Below are positions 23,325-31,322 of a stretch of DNA of 32,731 bases, one piece after another. The translations under genes and the position numbers were made by a program. The first letter of the stretch is position 1. Each line of letters starts with the position of its first letter. Source of the DNA: Candidatus Woesearchaeota archaeon (GTDB lineage: Archaea; Nanobdellota; Nanobdellia; Woesearchaeales; JABIAG01); NCBI GenBank assembly GCA_019323235.1, contig JAHWHN010000014.1:1-32731 (forward strand), given 5' to 3'. The notes under the pieces are model-generated. The model did no database searches and was not told the DNA's origin. It saw nothing but the letters and a program-made list of their open reading frames with translations.

Positions 23325-24485
23325 TTATATTCTAGAAATTACTTTAGTATCACAACATTTTAAAGTTGTTAATAACAATAATGTAGATACCACTGAACAA
23401 ACTAATGCCATCACAAAAGCATAATTCTGATTAATTTCAAATAAAAATCCTGCTAATAAACCAGAAGGTAAAGAAGCTAAACTAGTAATTGTATAAAAAG
23501 TTCCTAACGCAGTACCTCTATAACTTCTAGCAGATAAATCTGAAACAAATGCTCTTTCATTACTTTGAACTAAAGCATACATAACTCCATATAGTGCAAA
23601 GAAAACTAAAAAATGTTCCCATTTAGAAGAAAAAATGAATCCTAATGCAACAATAGACATTAAAGAATATCCTGCTAACAAAACTTTATCTTTACCTATC
23701 TTATCAGCAATAGCTCCAGATGGATAAGCAAAAGAAGTATAAAACATTTGGAATAAAGTATATAATAGTATTGGAATTGCTATAACAAATATTCCTTCAA
23801 ATAAATTCATTGTTTTCAATATAAAAAACATATAAGAGAAATTACCAATTGCGAATATTGAAGATGCTAAGTAAAACATTTTCAATCTTTTAGGATAATT
23901 GGCAAATTTAAAAACAAATTTTGATGCTGTTGAATGATTTTTTACATCTTTTGTGAAAAAAAGTGGAATTATTGAAATGAAAGAAATTAATCCAGCTATC
24001 AAAATAATATTTCTTAAAGTAAAACCAAAGAACCAAAACAAAGCAAATGTAAATAAACTTCCTATTACTGCTCCTGCAGAATCAAACATTCTATGGAAAC
24101 CAAATACCTTTCCTCTTTTATTAGAGGATGCTGCCAACATAGAATCTCTTGGAGCACTTCTAATTCCCTTCCCTATTCTTTCACCAGTTCTCATCACAAA
24201 TATGAAAGGCCAAGAGTTTGCAAAAAACAAACCTAATTTAGAAAATGCTGCAATTAAATAACCATTAAAAACAAAAGGCTTTCTTGAGTTTAATCTATCA
24301 GACCAATAACCAGATAAAACTTTCAAAATTGAAGAAATACTATCTCCCAAACCAGTAATTAAACCAACAGCTATTCCTCCTCCTCCCAACTGAGCAATAA
24401 ACAAAGGAAGTATTGGTAAAATCATCTTAGAAGATAAATCATTAATTAAGGATACTATTGAAAGTAATAAAATGTTCTTCTTCAT
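23325..24485 (-). CDS. MFS transporter
   Basis: 386 aa with about 12 membrane helices. SLINDLSSKMILPILPLF at the start, A-motif-like GYWSDRLNSRKPF, and the cytoplasmic loop RTGERIGKGIRSAPRDSMLA, which marks a subfamily of MFS proteins shared by bacteria and archaea with no firm substrate. The second half repeats the A-motif (GAIADKIGKDKVLLAG). Not closely similar to the MFS protein at 11031. Convergent with gyrA. Confidence 0.88.
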   Translation of the reverse strand: MKKNILLLSIVSLINDLSSKMILPILPLFIAQLGGGGIAVGLITGLGDSISSILKVLSGYWSDRLNSRKPFVFNGYLIAAFSKLGLFFANSWPFIFVMRTGERIGKGIRSAPRDSMLAASSNKRGKVFGFHRMFDSAGAVIGSLFTFALFWFFGFTLRNIILIAGLISFISIIPLFFTKDVKNHSTASKFVFKFANYPKRLKMFYLASSIFAIGNFSYMFFILKTMNLFEGIFVIAIPILLYTLFQMFYTSFAYPSGAIADKIGKDKVLLAGYSLMSIVALGFIFSSKWEHFLVFFALYGVMYALVQSNERAFVSDLSARSYRGTALGTFYTITSLASLPSGLLAGFLFEINQNYAFVMALVCSVVSTLLLLTTLKCCDTKVISRI

Positions 24486-24511
24486 AAACTATAAAATTAA
24501 TTAAGATATAT

Positions 24512-25573
24512 TTAATTCTTTTGTTTAAGGTTTTTGTAATTCTTTACAAAATTGTCTAAATATAACTTAAGATTTTCTTTGATTTTTAATTTTGTTTCGG
24601 TATCCACTTCAATTTTTTCAATCAAAGCATCCCAATCTTGCAATTTGTAAACATCATCACAACTAAATAAACTTATGAAATTTCTTCCAGCTAATTTAAC
24701 TTGCCTTTCTACTTCTAAACCATCTTCTGTATTAAAGATATTTGTGGCTGGTAATTTTGTAATGGCATTACAACCTGCTTTAACTAATAAAGAAATTTCT
24801 TTGATTCTATGTCTAGCAGTTCCAACAATAATTTCTAATTTTGGGAAAGCAATTCTTATCTTAGAAATCCACCAAACTAACTCTTCTGTATTTGGACCAT
24901 GATTAAAACTAGTCCCTTTAACTGGTCTTAATGCATAAATTGTAATTCTATCTAAAGGATTTTTTTCTATAAAATCTTTAAGTAGTTCGAAATCTTCTTT
25001 GACTTCACCCAAACCGACAATAAAAGTCATACTTCGTTTATATCCTAAATCTTTACAATCATCTAATAATTTAAAGTAAGGTTTCATTGGTTTGTCAGGA
25101 CATACTTTTTTATGTAATTCCGGATTAATTGTTTCTAGACTAGCTACGACACCTTGTGTAGAATCTTTAAAATTAGCCAATTTTTCTTTATCCATAAATC
25201 CAACATTTAACCAAATTTTTTCACCAAGAGCTTGTTCACAGGATTTAGCAATTTTAACCATTTCTTCATGTGGGAATATTTCATAACCACCAGTTAAGAA
25301 CTCTAATCTCCAATTAAAACCTTGAATCATTAAAGCTTCAGATAATACACTAGCTATTGATCTTCTTGCTCCAGCAGGATTTTCTATTTTATGTTTTTGA
25401 GTGGATCTAAAACAAAAAGTACATGTTCCTATACTACAATACCATGAAAGAAAGATACATCTTCCAAACCAAATGTTACCATCAAAATTATTTTGATAAA
25501 CAATATTAGCTTCTTCCATTAAAGCATTTACTTCATCACTCAATTTTGGAGTTTCAATTAATTCCTTATCCAT
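24512..25573 (-). CDS. Radical SAM protein, BioB/HydE-like, unusual Cys spacing
   Basis: 353 aa. The presumed cluster motif is C46-SIGT-C51-TF-C54, that is CX4CX2C rather than CX3CX2C, with another cysteine at C39. The context GRCIFLSWYCSIGTCTFCFR, the ELLTGGYE-like segment (EFLTGGYEIFP) and the TIM-barrel-like C-half (IIVGTARHRIKEISLLVKAG) resemble biotin synthase-like radical SAM proteins found in archaea. Product unknown. Single gene, 68 nt from its neighbour. Confidence 0.82.
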   Translation of the reverse strand: MDKELIETPKLSDEVNALMEEANIVYQNNFDGNIWFGRCIFLSWYCSIGTCTFCFRSTQKHKIENPAGARRSIASVLSEALMIQGFNWRLEFLTGGYEIFPHEEMVKIAKSCEQALGEKIWLNVGFMDKEKLANFKDSTQGVVASLETINPELHKKVCPDKPMKPYFKLLDDCKDLGYKRSMTFIVGLGEVKEDFELLKDFIEKNPLDRITIYALRPVKGTSFNHGPNTEELVWWISKIRIAFPKLEIIVGTARHRIKEISLLVKAGCNAITKLPATNIFNTEDGLEVERQVKLAGRNFISLFSCDDVYKLQDWDALIEKIEVDTETKLKIKENLKLYLDNFVKNYKNLKQKN

Positions 25574-25643
25574 GGTTAAAAGAATTCAAGATTTATTTAA
25601 AAAAGCTTCTAATTTTTTTAAAATCTATATTTAAAATTTAAAA

Positions 25644-26261
25644 TTACTCTAAACTAAATTCATTTAATAATTTTTTACAAGTACAACCATCACCAAGTTG
25701 GAATAAAGCAATTTTACTTACATTGAAAGAAATTGGAAATTTCAAATCTTTACAAAATTTATCAGAATCATAACAACATAAAGTAAGATGTGGATTATAA
25801 TCATCCCCAAATTGAGTTTTAGAATGTTTATTCAACATTTCTTTAGAACTATCACTTATTCCTGTTGATTCCCCATCAACTAAGACATAAGGACCATCGC
25901 AATTTACAACGTGCCTAGCAATTCTATAATGAATTTCATTATGTAATTCCCTTAATTTTTTAGGTACATTGATTTTTAGAAAACCTCTCCTCTCTCCCTC
26001 TGGGCCATACATTTCAACACCAGTTATTTTAAGAGTTAATGGTTCTGTGGCAGCAGAAATTTTCCCCAAATCTCTAATCATGCAAGGAAGCTTATCATCA
26101 TAAACACAACCCATTGTTAAAGAAATATGAGGAACACAATTAACCTTATTTAATTTATGCCTACCTTTGCCTTTTTTGAATGCTTTTTCATTTACCTCTA
26201 TACATAAATCCATGATTTCTTCAGGAGGTAATAAAACAACATCAATAGCAATTTTTTTCAT
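25644..26261 (-). CDS. 2H phosphoesterase superfamily protein (LigT-like)
   Basis: 205 aa. Two HxS/Tx motifs: H45-ISL in VPHISLTMG and H158-LTL in NPHLTLCCY, as required for 2H phosphoesterases (2'-5' RNA ligase / cyclic phosphodiesterase). Substrate probably an RNA 2',3'-cyclic phosphate or a nucleotide, not determinable here. Eleven cysteines or so are scattered through the protein, including CTCKK near the C-terminus. Confidence 0.8.
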   Translation of the reverse strand: MKKIAIDVVLLPPEEIMDLCIEVNEKAFKKGKGRHKLNKVNCVPHISLTMGCVYDDKLPCMIRDLGKISAATEPLTLKITGVEMYGPEGERRGFLKINVPKKLRELHNEIHYRIARHVVNCDGPYVLVDGESTGISDSSKEMLNKHSKTQFGDDYNPHLTLCCYDSDKFCKDLKFPISFNVSKIALFQLGDGCTCKKLLNEFSLE

Positions 26262-26317
26262 AAAAAATAATCTTTGTCTTAAGGGTTTATAAAATTTGTT
26301 AAGATTAAATGATTAAA

Positions 26318-26767
26318 TTATAACATCTTAATCATTTCGCAAGTATTATTATGTGGAATAAAATTTATTTCTCTGAAGCCATGCTTCAAATAGAATTTTA
26401 ATGCGGGATTGTCTTTAAACACTAACAATTTTATTTCCTTACCTTTGTTTTTTTTAGCAAAATCTTCTAGAAACTCCATTATCTCAGAACCAAATCCTTT
26501 TTGTTGAAATTCTTTCCTTACTTGAAAATCATTTACATAGAATGTTTCATCTTCTTTTACAAAAGTAACATAGCCAACAGGAATAGAATTTAATTCAAAA
26601 ACATAAACAAAACCCTTTTCAAAATATTCAAAAAATTGTCTTTTACTAACTTCATCATTCCAACCACCAAAATTCTTAAGAAAAAACTCTTTCATATTTT
26701 CTTTAACGGTTTTTTGGATGAAATTCTCAAAATCTCCTTCTTGGTATAAACGTGATATTAATCTCAT
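26318..26767 (-). CDS. GNAT family N-acetyltransferase
   Basis: 149 aa from ATG 26767 (MRLISRLYQEGDFENFIQKT), the usual GNAT opening; the frame is open 21 codons further upstream without support. Acetyl-CoA-binding motif A is QVRKEFQQKGFGSEIMEFLE, and motif B is NPALKFYLKHGFREI. Acceptor unknown. Divergent from dus. Confidence 0.82.
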   Translation of the reverse strand: MRLISRLYQEGDFENFIQKTVKENMKEFFLKNFGGWNDEVSKRQFFEYFEKGFVYVFELNSIPVGYVTFVKEDETFYVNDFQVRKEFQQKGFGSEIMEFLEDFAKKNKGKEIKLLVFKDNPALKFYLKHGFREINFIPHNNTCEMIKML

Positions 26768-26832
26768 AAATTTTAGAAAATTATAATATTTTAAAAAATG
26801 TTTCAATTTACAATAGTTTTTTATACTCACTT

Positions 26833-27639
26833 ATGTTTTCAAAAGATATGAAAGACTTTGTATATATGCTAGCACCAATGGAAGATGCAATAGGATTGGC
26901 TTTTAGAGAACTATCCTATAACCACGGAGCAGATTATACTTTTACCGAAATGGCAAGAGTGGATGGTTTAGCTAGAAATAATCAAAGCAGTCTTAGAAAA
27001 ATAGAAATAAGAAAACCAATTCCAACATATATACAAATAATTGGTTCTAATGAAAAAAAATTAGAACAATTCCTTAATGAATTTAAACCTCCAAAAGGAT
27101 TTCAAGGTTTTAATCTAAATTTAGGTTGCCCAAGTCCAAAAATGATAGAAAAAGGTTTAGGTTGTGCATTAATCAAAAGAATTTCTAAAGTTAAAAAATT
27201 AGTTAAAATCATAAAAGATAAAGGATATTCCGCTTCAATTAAATTAAGACTAGGCATGAATGAATTCGAAAGAAGAAATAAAAATTATTTGAATTTAATC
27301 AAAGAAGTGGATGCGGATTTTTTCATTATTCATGCAAGAGATGGTAGTCAAACTTATGATGACCCTGCTGATTTTACAGTATATGAAGAAATTGTTAAAA
27401 CTGGAAAGAAAATTATTGCCAACGGTGATATAAAAACAAAAGAACAAGTTGATGAACTTAAAAAAATGGGTTTGGCTGGAGTTATGATTGGAAGAGCAGC
27501 TGTAGAAAACCCAAGATTGTTTAATCAACTAAAAGGAATTAAAGATGATAAAAAAGTAATTCCTGAATTGAAGAAATTATTAGAAGAATATAATCAAAAT
27601 AAAAAATTCAATAAAATTCTAAAAAGAATTAAAGATTAA
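26833..27639 (+). CDS. dus: tRNA-dihydrouridine synthase
   Basis: 268 aa. FMN TIM-barrel: MLAPMEDAIGLAFRELSYNH at the start, YIQIIGSN, the catalytic cysteine C99 in NLNLGCPSPKM, FIIHARDGSQTYDDPADF, and the phosphate-binding GVMIGRAAVENPRLF. It reduces uridine to dihydrouridine in tRNA D-loops. Shorter than bacterial Dus (about 320 aa): the C-terminal helical tRNA-binding domain is reduced. Confidence 0.93.
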   Translation: MFSKDMKDFVYMLAPMEDAIGLAFRELSYNHGADYTFTEMARVDGLARNNQSSLRKIEIRKPIPTYIQIIGSNEKKLEQFLNEFKPPKGFQGFNLNLGCPSPKMIEKGLGCALIKRISKVKKLVKIIKDKGYSASIKLRLGMNEFERRNKNYLNLIKEVDADFFIIHARDGSQTYDDPADFTVYEEIVKTGKKIIANGDIKTKEQVDELKKMGLAGVMIGRAAVENPRLFNQLKGIKDDKKVIPELKKLLEEYNQNKKFNKILKRIKD

Positions 27640-27687
27640 TAAATAAATTACAAAGACTTTTAAACTACTTAGACATTCTATAATTAT

Positions 27688-28692
27688 ATGAAAGCATTAC
27701 TTATTACTAATAAAGGTGGAGAACACGCAGCAAGTATTGAAGTTAAGAAAATATTAAATAAAGATTCAGAACTTTTTGAAAAATATATTGAGTTTAAAGT
27801 TGATAATTTTGAAGAACTATTCAAATTAAGTTATTTCTCACAAACAGCTAAAAGAATTGTTTTATTGGATGATTTGAACAATTGGTTAGATGAAAAATTA
27901 ACTTTTTGTTTAAGAGCAGATAAAAAAGAACTAGAAAGAGAACTTGGTGGAGAAATCAATAAGGAAGATAAATATAAAGTTGATTTAGAAAACCCAGACA
28001 TTCCTTTATACAACATAGATGGAAAAACTGGAATTGATTTTACTGGCGATATTAGTAAAAGAGAATATAGAGTTTTTACAAACAAACACACATTAAAAGG
28101 AACAACTGCTTCAGTTTTATTAATTGAGGCTGGCTATAATGGTGATGAAATTTTATTAGACCCATTCGCTCAAGATGGAACTATAGCTATTGAAGCAGCT
28201 CATATGACTACAAACAAATCAGTAAGACATTTTGATTGGGATAAGATGAAATTTGTAGACTTTGAGAAATTCAAAGATATTGATTTTGAAGAAATATTTG
28301 AAGAATACGAAGAAGATATTGTAGAAAAAGAAGAAAAGATACACGCAACTAGCTTTGATATGAAAGAAATAAATGCAATTAAAAAAAATGCTAAGATTGC
28401 TAACATAAATAAAGAATTAGAGTTCAGTAGAAAAGATATTGATTACCTTGATCAAAAATTTGAAGAAGGTGAAATTGACATAATAGTTTCTTACTTACCA
28501 AGATTAAATGAAAAATTACTACATGAATTTTATCATCAAGCAGAGTATATTGCTAAAAAAGTAGTAATTTTAGTGGATGAAGATTTTGAAACAGAAAATC
28601 CATATTTTGAAGTTGAAAAAGAAAAAGATCTTTACATTGGAACTTCTGTTAAAAGAATATTGTGGCTAAAAAAAATTCCTGAAAAAGATTAA
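27688..28692 (+). CDS. THUMP-methyltransferase relative (TrmG10/Trm14-like)
   Basis: 334 aa. N-terminal part resembles a THUMP/NFLD region (MKALLITNKGGEHAASIEVK, then FKLSYFSQTAKRIVLL). The C-half has a Rossmann methyltransferase start, LLDPFAQDGTIAIEAAHMTT, and a further ATSFDMKEINAIKKNAKIAN. The usual catalytic N/D-PP-Y/F of this family is not found; the equivalent place reads IIVSYLPRLNE. Either a diverged tRNA guanosine methyltransferase or an inactive homolog. TATA-like CTTTTAAA about 25-30 nt upstream of the ATG. Confidence 0.75.
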   Translation: MKALLITNKGGEHAASIEVKKILNKDSELFEKYIEFKVDNFEELFKLSYFSQTAKRIVLLDDLNNWLDEKLTFCLRADKKELERELGGEINKEDKYKVDLENPDIPLYNIDGKTGIDFTGDISKREYRVFTNKHTLKGTTASVLLIEAGYNGDEILLDPFAQDGTIAIEAAHMTTNKSVRHFDWDKMKFVDFEKFKDIDFEEIFEEYEEDIVEKEEKIHATSFDMKEINAIKKNAKIANINKELEFSRKDIDYLDQKFEEGEIDIIVSYLPRLNEKLLHEFYHQAEYIAKKVVILVDEDFETENPYFEVEKEKDLYIGTSVKRILWLKKIPEKD

Positions 28693-28698
28693 AAAGAG

Positions 28699-29550
28699 TT
28701 ACATATCTTCCATGAGTGGATCATCATCAATAAACTCAGATTCTAAACCTTGTTTTTTAAAATATTTAACCATTTCTTTACATGCGAATTTTTCTGTTGA
28801 ATAATGAGTTCCACCCAATATGTTTATTTTATGTTTTTTAGAAAAACTATGTTCTTTTTTAGAAAAATCGTTTTTAATAGTAATACCTGTGATGAAAGTA
28901 TTTACATTTTCATTCGAAATTTCTTTTAGCATATCCAAATCATTACCACCACCAGCAATTAATGCAACTTTATTATCTTTAATTTTATCATCACCATACT
29001 TATAGAGTTTTACTTTGTGTCCAACTACTTCTTCAAGTTTATTTTTCAAATCTGTAATGTTATCAAAACTGCTTTTACCAAAAACACCACATAAAGCACC
29101 AAAATATGGAGCAAAAGGTTTTTCTGGTTTAATATTTAGTGCTTTTGCTAAAGTGACACTAGTTGAATATTTTCCAAAATGGTCTAGAGGTACATGAAGA
29201 TTGTAAATTGAAATATTCCTTTTCTTGAATTCTTGTAATAATTTTTTATCCATTTGATAAAAAATATCTGGAGCCTTTCTAATATCCCAAATTGAAGGAT
29301 GATGAACAAAAAGCATAGCCTTAGTTACATCATCAGTTATTATTTTCTTCATTACATCTTCAGATGGAAAAACAGCGGTATAAACTTTATTAATTTCTTT
29401 AGTGAAATCACAAACTAAACCCATTGATCTTTTTTTAAAATTATCACAAACAAATTCAGAAATAGAACCCATATACTCAAACCAATTATCACTCATGTTA
29501 GAAGTAATGAAATCCTTTTCCAGAATTGAATAAAGTTTTGTTGCTTTCAT
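28699..29550 (-). CDS. NIF3/YbgI family dinuclear metal protein
   Basis: 283 aa. Metal-binding landmarks: H83-H84 in FVHHPSIWDI, YNLHVPLDHFGKYSTSV, ALIAGGGNDLDML and the C-terminal GGTHYSTEKFACKEM. This family (DUF34) has been named GTP cyclohydrolase I type 2 in places, but the true substrate is not settled. Ends with an acidic tail. Convergent with the THUMP gene, six nt apart. Confidence 0.87.
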   Translation of the reverse strand: MKATKLYSILEKDFITSNMSDNWFEYMGSISEFVCDNFKKRSMGLVCDFTKEINKVYTAVFPSEDVMKKIITDDVTKAMLFVHHPSIWDIRKAPDIFYQMDKKLLQEFKKRNISIYNLHVPLDHFGKYSTSVTLAKALNIKPEKPFAPYFGALCGVFGKSSFDNITDLKNKLEEVVGHKVKLYKYGDDKIKDNKVALIAGGGNDLDMLKEISNENVNTFITGITIKNDFSKKEHSFSKKHKINILGGTHYSTEKFACKEMVKYFKKQGLESEFIDDDPLMEDM

Positions 29551-29610
29551 AATAAACTAATTAAAAATTAAATATATAAATTTAATCAAAAATCAATAAA
29601 CAATCAGCAA

Positions 29611-29621
29611 GATTTATTAAT
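29611..29621 (+). promoter_or_regulatory. TATA box of RNase P RNA
   Basis: GATTTATTAAT, about 25 nt upstream of the RNA 5' end at 29641. Confidence 0.45.
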
Positions 29622-29640
29622 AAAATACCAATTCTAAATA

Positions 29641-29940
29641 TTGTAAGAAGGTTTTGGCTAACGGTTCTTCGTGAACTGAGGAAAGTCCACCCACTACAAA
29701 AGGTCTATTTCGTAAGAAATCTTCAGAAATGAAGGGCTCTTGAACAGAAACGATACCTTTTCAAGTTAAATATGATTCAGGAATGATGATGTTCCTTGAA
29801 AAAGGCTGAAACGTCGAGCTTATTCAACTCGAAATTCGCTTGAATTGCAATCCAGACTAGTGCAAGTCAGTATGACGCTAAGTATAATGCCAAAAGTTCC
29901 ATAAGTGAACTACAGAAGGTGGCTTATAGCTTTCTTACAA
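29641..29940 (+). ncRNA. rnpB: RNase P RNA
   Basis: About 300 nt. Conserved region I is GAGGAAAGTCCACCC near 29679-29693, an ACAGAAACGATACC block is near 29747-29760, and region V is ACAGAAGGTGGCTTATAG at about 29912-29929. Helix P1 pairs TTGTAAGAAG (29641-29650) with CTTTCTTACAA (29930-29940). The T-run after it (29942-29948) is a likely terminator. It processes the 5' leader of pre-tRNAs. Confidence 0.92.
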
Positions 29941-29965
29941 CTTTTTTCTAATATGATTGATTAAC

Positions 29966-30047
29966 AAAGAGAAGAAACATATTTCGGACTCCAGATACGA
30001 AACTCTGGGCGAATAGTTTTCTTACAACTTCTCTCTTTTTTCATTTT
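29966..30047 (+). ncRNA. Candidate small RNA, RNase P 3'-end-like / H/ACA-like
   Basis: A structured segment: AGAGAAG (29968-29974) pairs with CTTCTCT (30028-30034), AAAC with GTTT inside it, and CCAGA (29991-29995) with TCTGG (30004-30008). A T-rich end (30035-30049) follows. Its 3' half repeats the RNase P 3' end: TTTCTTACAACTT at 29931-29943 and again at 30019-30031. Alternatively the lower stem AAGAAA/TTTCTT followed at once by ACA (30024-30026), about 15 nt below the upper stem, fits an H/ACA guide hairpin. No K-turn was clear. Confidence 0.35.
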
Positions 30048-30101
30048 TTCTAAATATATTCTCAAGAATTGTGAAATTTATCCTAAAAATAAACCACAAT
30101 C

Positions 30102-30110
30102 TTTAAATAT
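30102..30110 (+). promoter_or_regulatory. TATA box of Sec61-beta gene
   Basis: TTTAAATAT, centred 26 nt upstream of the ATG at 30132; leaderless mRNA expected. Confidence 0.5.
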
Positions 30111-30131
30111 ACCGAGCACTTTCAATTCCTA

Positions 30132-30287
30132 ATGGCTAAAGATAAAATATCATTACCTTCTGGACAAAGCGGTATTATGAATTATAATGAAAATTCACAT
30201 TCTAAATTGAGATTTGAAGCTGGACACATTATTGTTCTGACTGCAATTGTTATTATTGTGATGATATTCTTACATATGTATTACTAA
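30132..30287 (+). CDS. secG: Preprotein translocase subunit Sec61-beta
   Basis: 51 aa. MAKDKISLPSGQSGIMNYNE, then an SKLRFEAGH turn and one C-terminal membrane helix (IIVLTAIVIIVMIFLHMYY) give the Sec61-beta pattern of archaea (SLP..GGI.RY...K....P.HV). It is the tail-anchored third subunit of the SecYEG/Sec61 channel. It starts at its own TATA box; the NAC gene begins one nt after its stop, so targeting and nascent-chain genes are cotranscribed. Confidence 0.92.
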   Translation: MAKDKISLPSGQSGIMNYNENSHSKLRFEAGHIIVLTAIVIIVMIFLHMYY

Positions 30288-30288
30288 A

Positions 30289-30630
30289 ATGATCCCAGGT
30301 ATGAATCCAAGACAAATGCAGGGAATGATGAAAAAGATGGGCATCAAACAAGTAGAAATTGATGCTACTGAAGTAATTATTAAAACTGCAGACAAAGAAA
30401 TTGTCATCACTAACCCACAAGTTTCTAAAGTTAATATGATGGGACAAGAAAATTTTCAAATTTCTGGAAATGTTCATGAAAGAGCTAAAGAAATAGAATT
30501 TGAAATTTCTGAAGACGATATTAACACAATTGTTGAACAAACAGGTTGTTCAGAAGACGAAGCTAGAGAAGCTTTAGAAGAAACTAAAGATTTAGCTGAA
30601 GCTATAATTAAAATAGAGGATAAAGAATAA
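30289..30630 (+). CDS. nac: Nascent polypeptide-associated complex protein
   Basis: 113 aa. MIPGMNPRQMQGMMKKMGIK is the archaeal NAC start; the NAC beta-barrel domain (about 18-70, IIKTADKEIVITNPQVSKVN) is followed by a UBA domain (about 72-111, VEQTGCSEDEAREALEETKD). The homodimer binds nascent chains at the ribosome exit. One nt after Sec61-beta and one nt before the next gene. Confidence 0.95.
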   Translation: MIPGMNPRQMQGMMKKMGIKQVEIDATEVIIKTADKEIVITNPQVSKVNMMGQENFQISGNVHERAKEIEFEISEDDINTIVEQTGCSEDEAREALEETKDLAEAIIKIEDKE

Positions 30631-30631
30631 A

Positions 30632-31108
30632 ATGTTTGAAACAGCTGAAGAATATTTGCAGGAAATGGTCTCTTCTTATAAAAAGGCAGATCACTCTGTT
30701 TTTGTTACTTTGAAATATACCAGAACAGTTGATGTTATTAAAAATATAGTAGATAGATTCATTGAAACAATTGGTTATGGAATTACTGCTTTGACTTTGG
30801 ATTTAGTTAATAAAAATAAATTATTCGAAGCACCAGAAACTTTAATTCTTCAAATTAATGAAGTTAAAAACGCATATCCTGAAAATGAAAAATTAATGGA
30901 ATGTATTGATTTTGTATTATTCTTAAGAAAAGTAACTAGATGTGAATATGGTAAATGTGAAGAATTTAGAAAAAATGTTACTATGTCAGTTACTATTGAT
31001 GGAGTAGAATATAATATTAAAATTCCAGTTCTTGAAGAATATTTAGAAAAAACAAAAGAATACATAAAAGTAATAGAAAACCAAATGAAGGGAAAACCTG
31101 AAGAATAA
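30632..31108 (+). CDS. Hypothetical protein cotranscribed with NAC
   Basis: 158 aa, mostly helical (MFETAEEYLQEMVSSYKKAD, DVIKNIVDRFIETIGYGITA) with a small beta segment near the end (KNVTMSVTIDGVEYNIKIPV). Two cysteines flank a charged loop (CEYGKC). No family recognised. It begins one nt after the NAC stop, so it belongs to the Sec61-beta/NAC operon and may serve protein biogenesis (inference). Confidence 0.7.
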   Translation: MFETAEEYLQEMVSSYKKADHSVFVTLKYTRTVDVIKNIVDRFIETIGYGITALTLDLVNKNKLFEAPETLILQINEVKNAYPENEKLMECIDFVLFLRKVTRCEYGKCEEFRKNVTMSVTIDGVEYNIKIPVLEEYLEKTKEYIKVIENQMKGKPEE

Positions 31109-31137
31109 TCTTAAAATTTGATAAATTCTAACAACAA

Positions 31138-31147
31138 ACTTTATAAA
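31138..31147 (+). promoter_or_regulatory. TATA box of the uS13 operon
   Basis: ACTTTATAAA, centred near 31145. The start near 31165-31171 leaves a leader of about 150 nt before uS13, unlike the mostly leaderless genes around it. Confidence 0.5.
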
Positions 31148-31161
31148 TAACTCGAAATTTC

Positions 31162-31306
31162 ACAAACATATAATCAAATAGTCCGAGTCTATGGGCGTAT
31201 AGGACTTAATATTATTAAGTTCTATTTTGATTTGGTTTGTCTTACAAAATATAAAATATTTTGTGAGTTGGAGATGATTCAAATTAATCGAAATATCTTC
31301 ACAAAA
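31162..31306 (+). promoter_or_regulatory. Structured leader upstream of uS13 (or separate ncRNA)
   Basis: Pairings seen: ACAAAC (31162-31167) with GTTTGT (31235-31240); ATCAAATAG (31173-31181) with CTATTTTGAT (31222-31231, one bulged T); within this, CTAT/ATAG hairpin (31189-31202, loop GGGCGT) and ACTTAAT/ATTAAGT (31204-31220), giving a three-way junction. Next, ACAAAATAT/ATATTTTGT (31244-31264) competes with TTTTGTG/CACAAAA (31259-31265 with 31300-31306). Could be a ribosomal-protein autoregulatory leader or a small RNA. No known riboswitch family recognised. Confidence 0.45.
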
Positions 31307-31322
31307 AAAGGTTAAAACAAAA

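Noticed and set aside
30253..30540. Minus-strand ORF opposite Sec61-beta and NAC
   Set aside because: Antisense shadow: hydrophobic, aromatic-rich product with no independent start signal, opposite two well-recognised genes.
31162..31250. H/ACA guide RNA in the uS13 leader
   Set aside because: An ACA follows the GTTTGT stem, but the internal loop between lower and upper stems is too small for a guide pocket.
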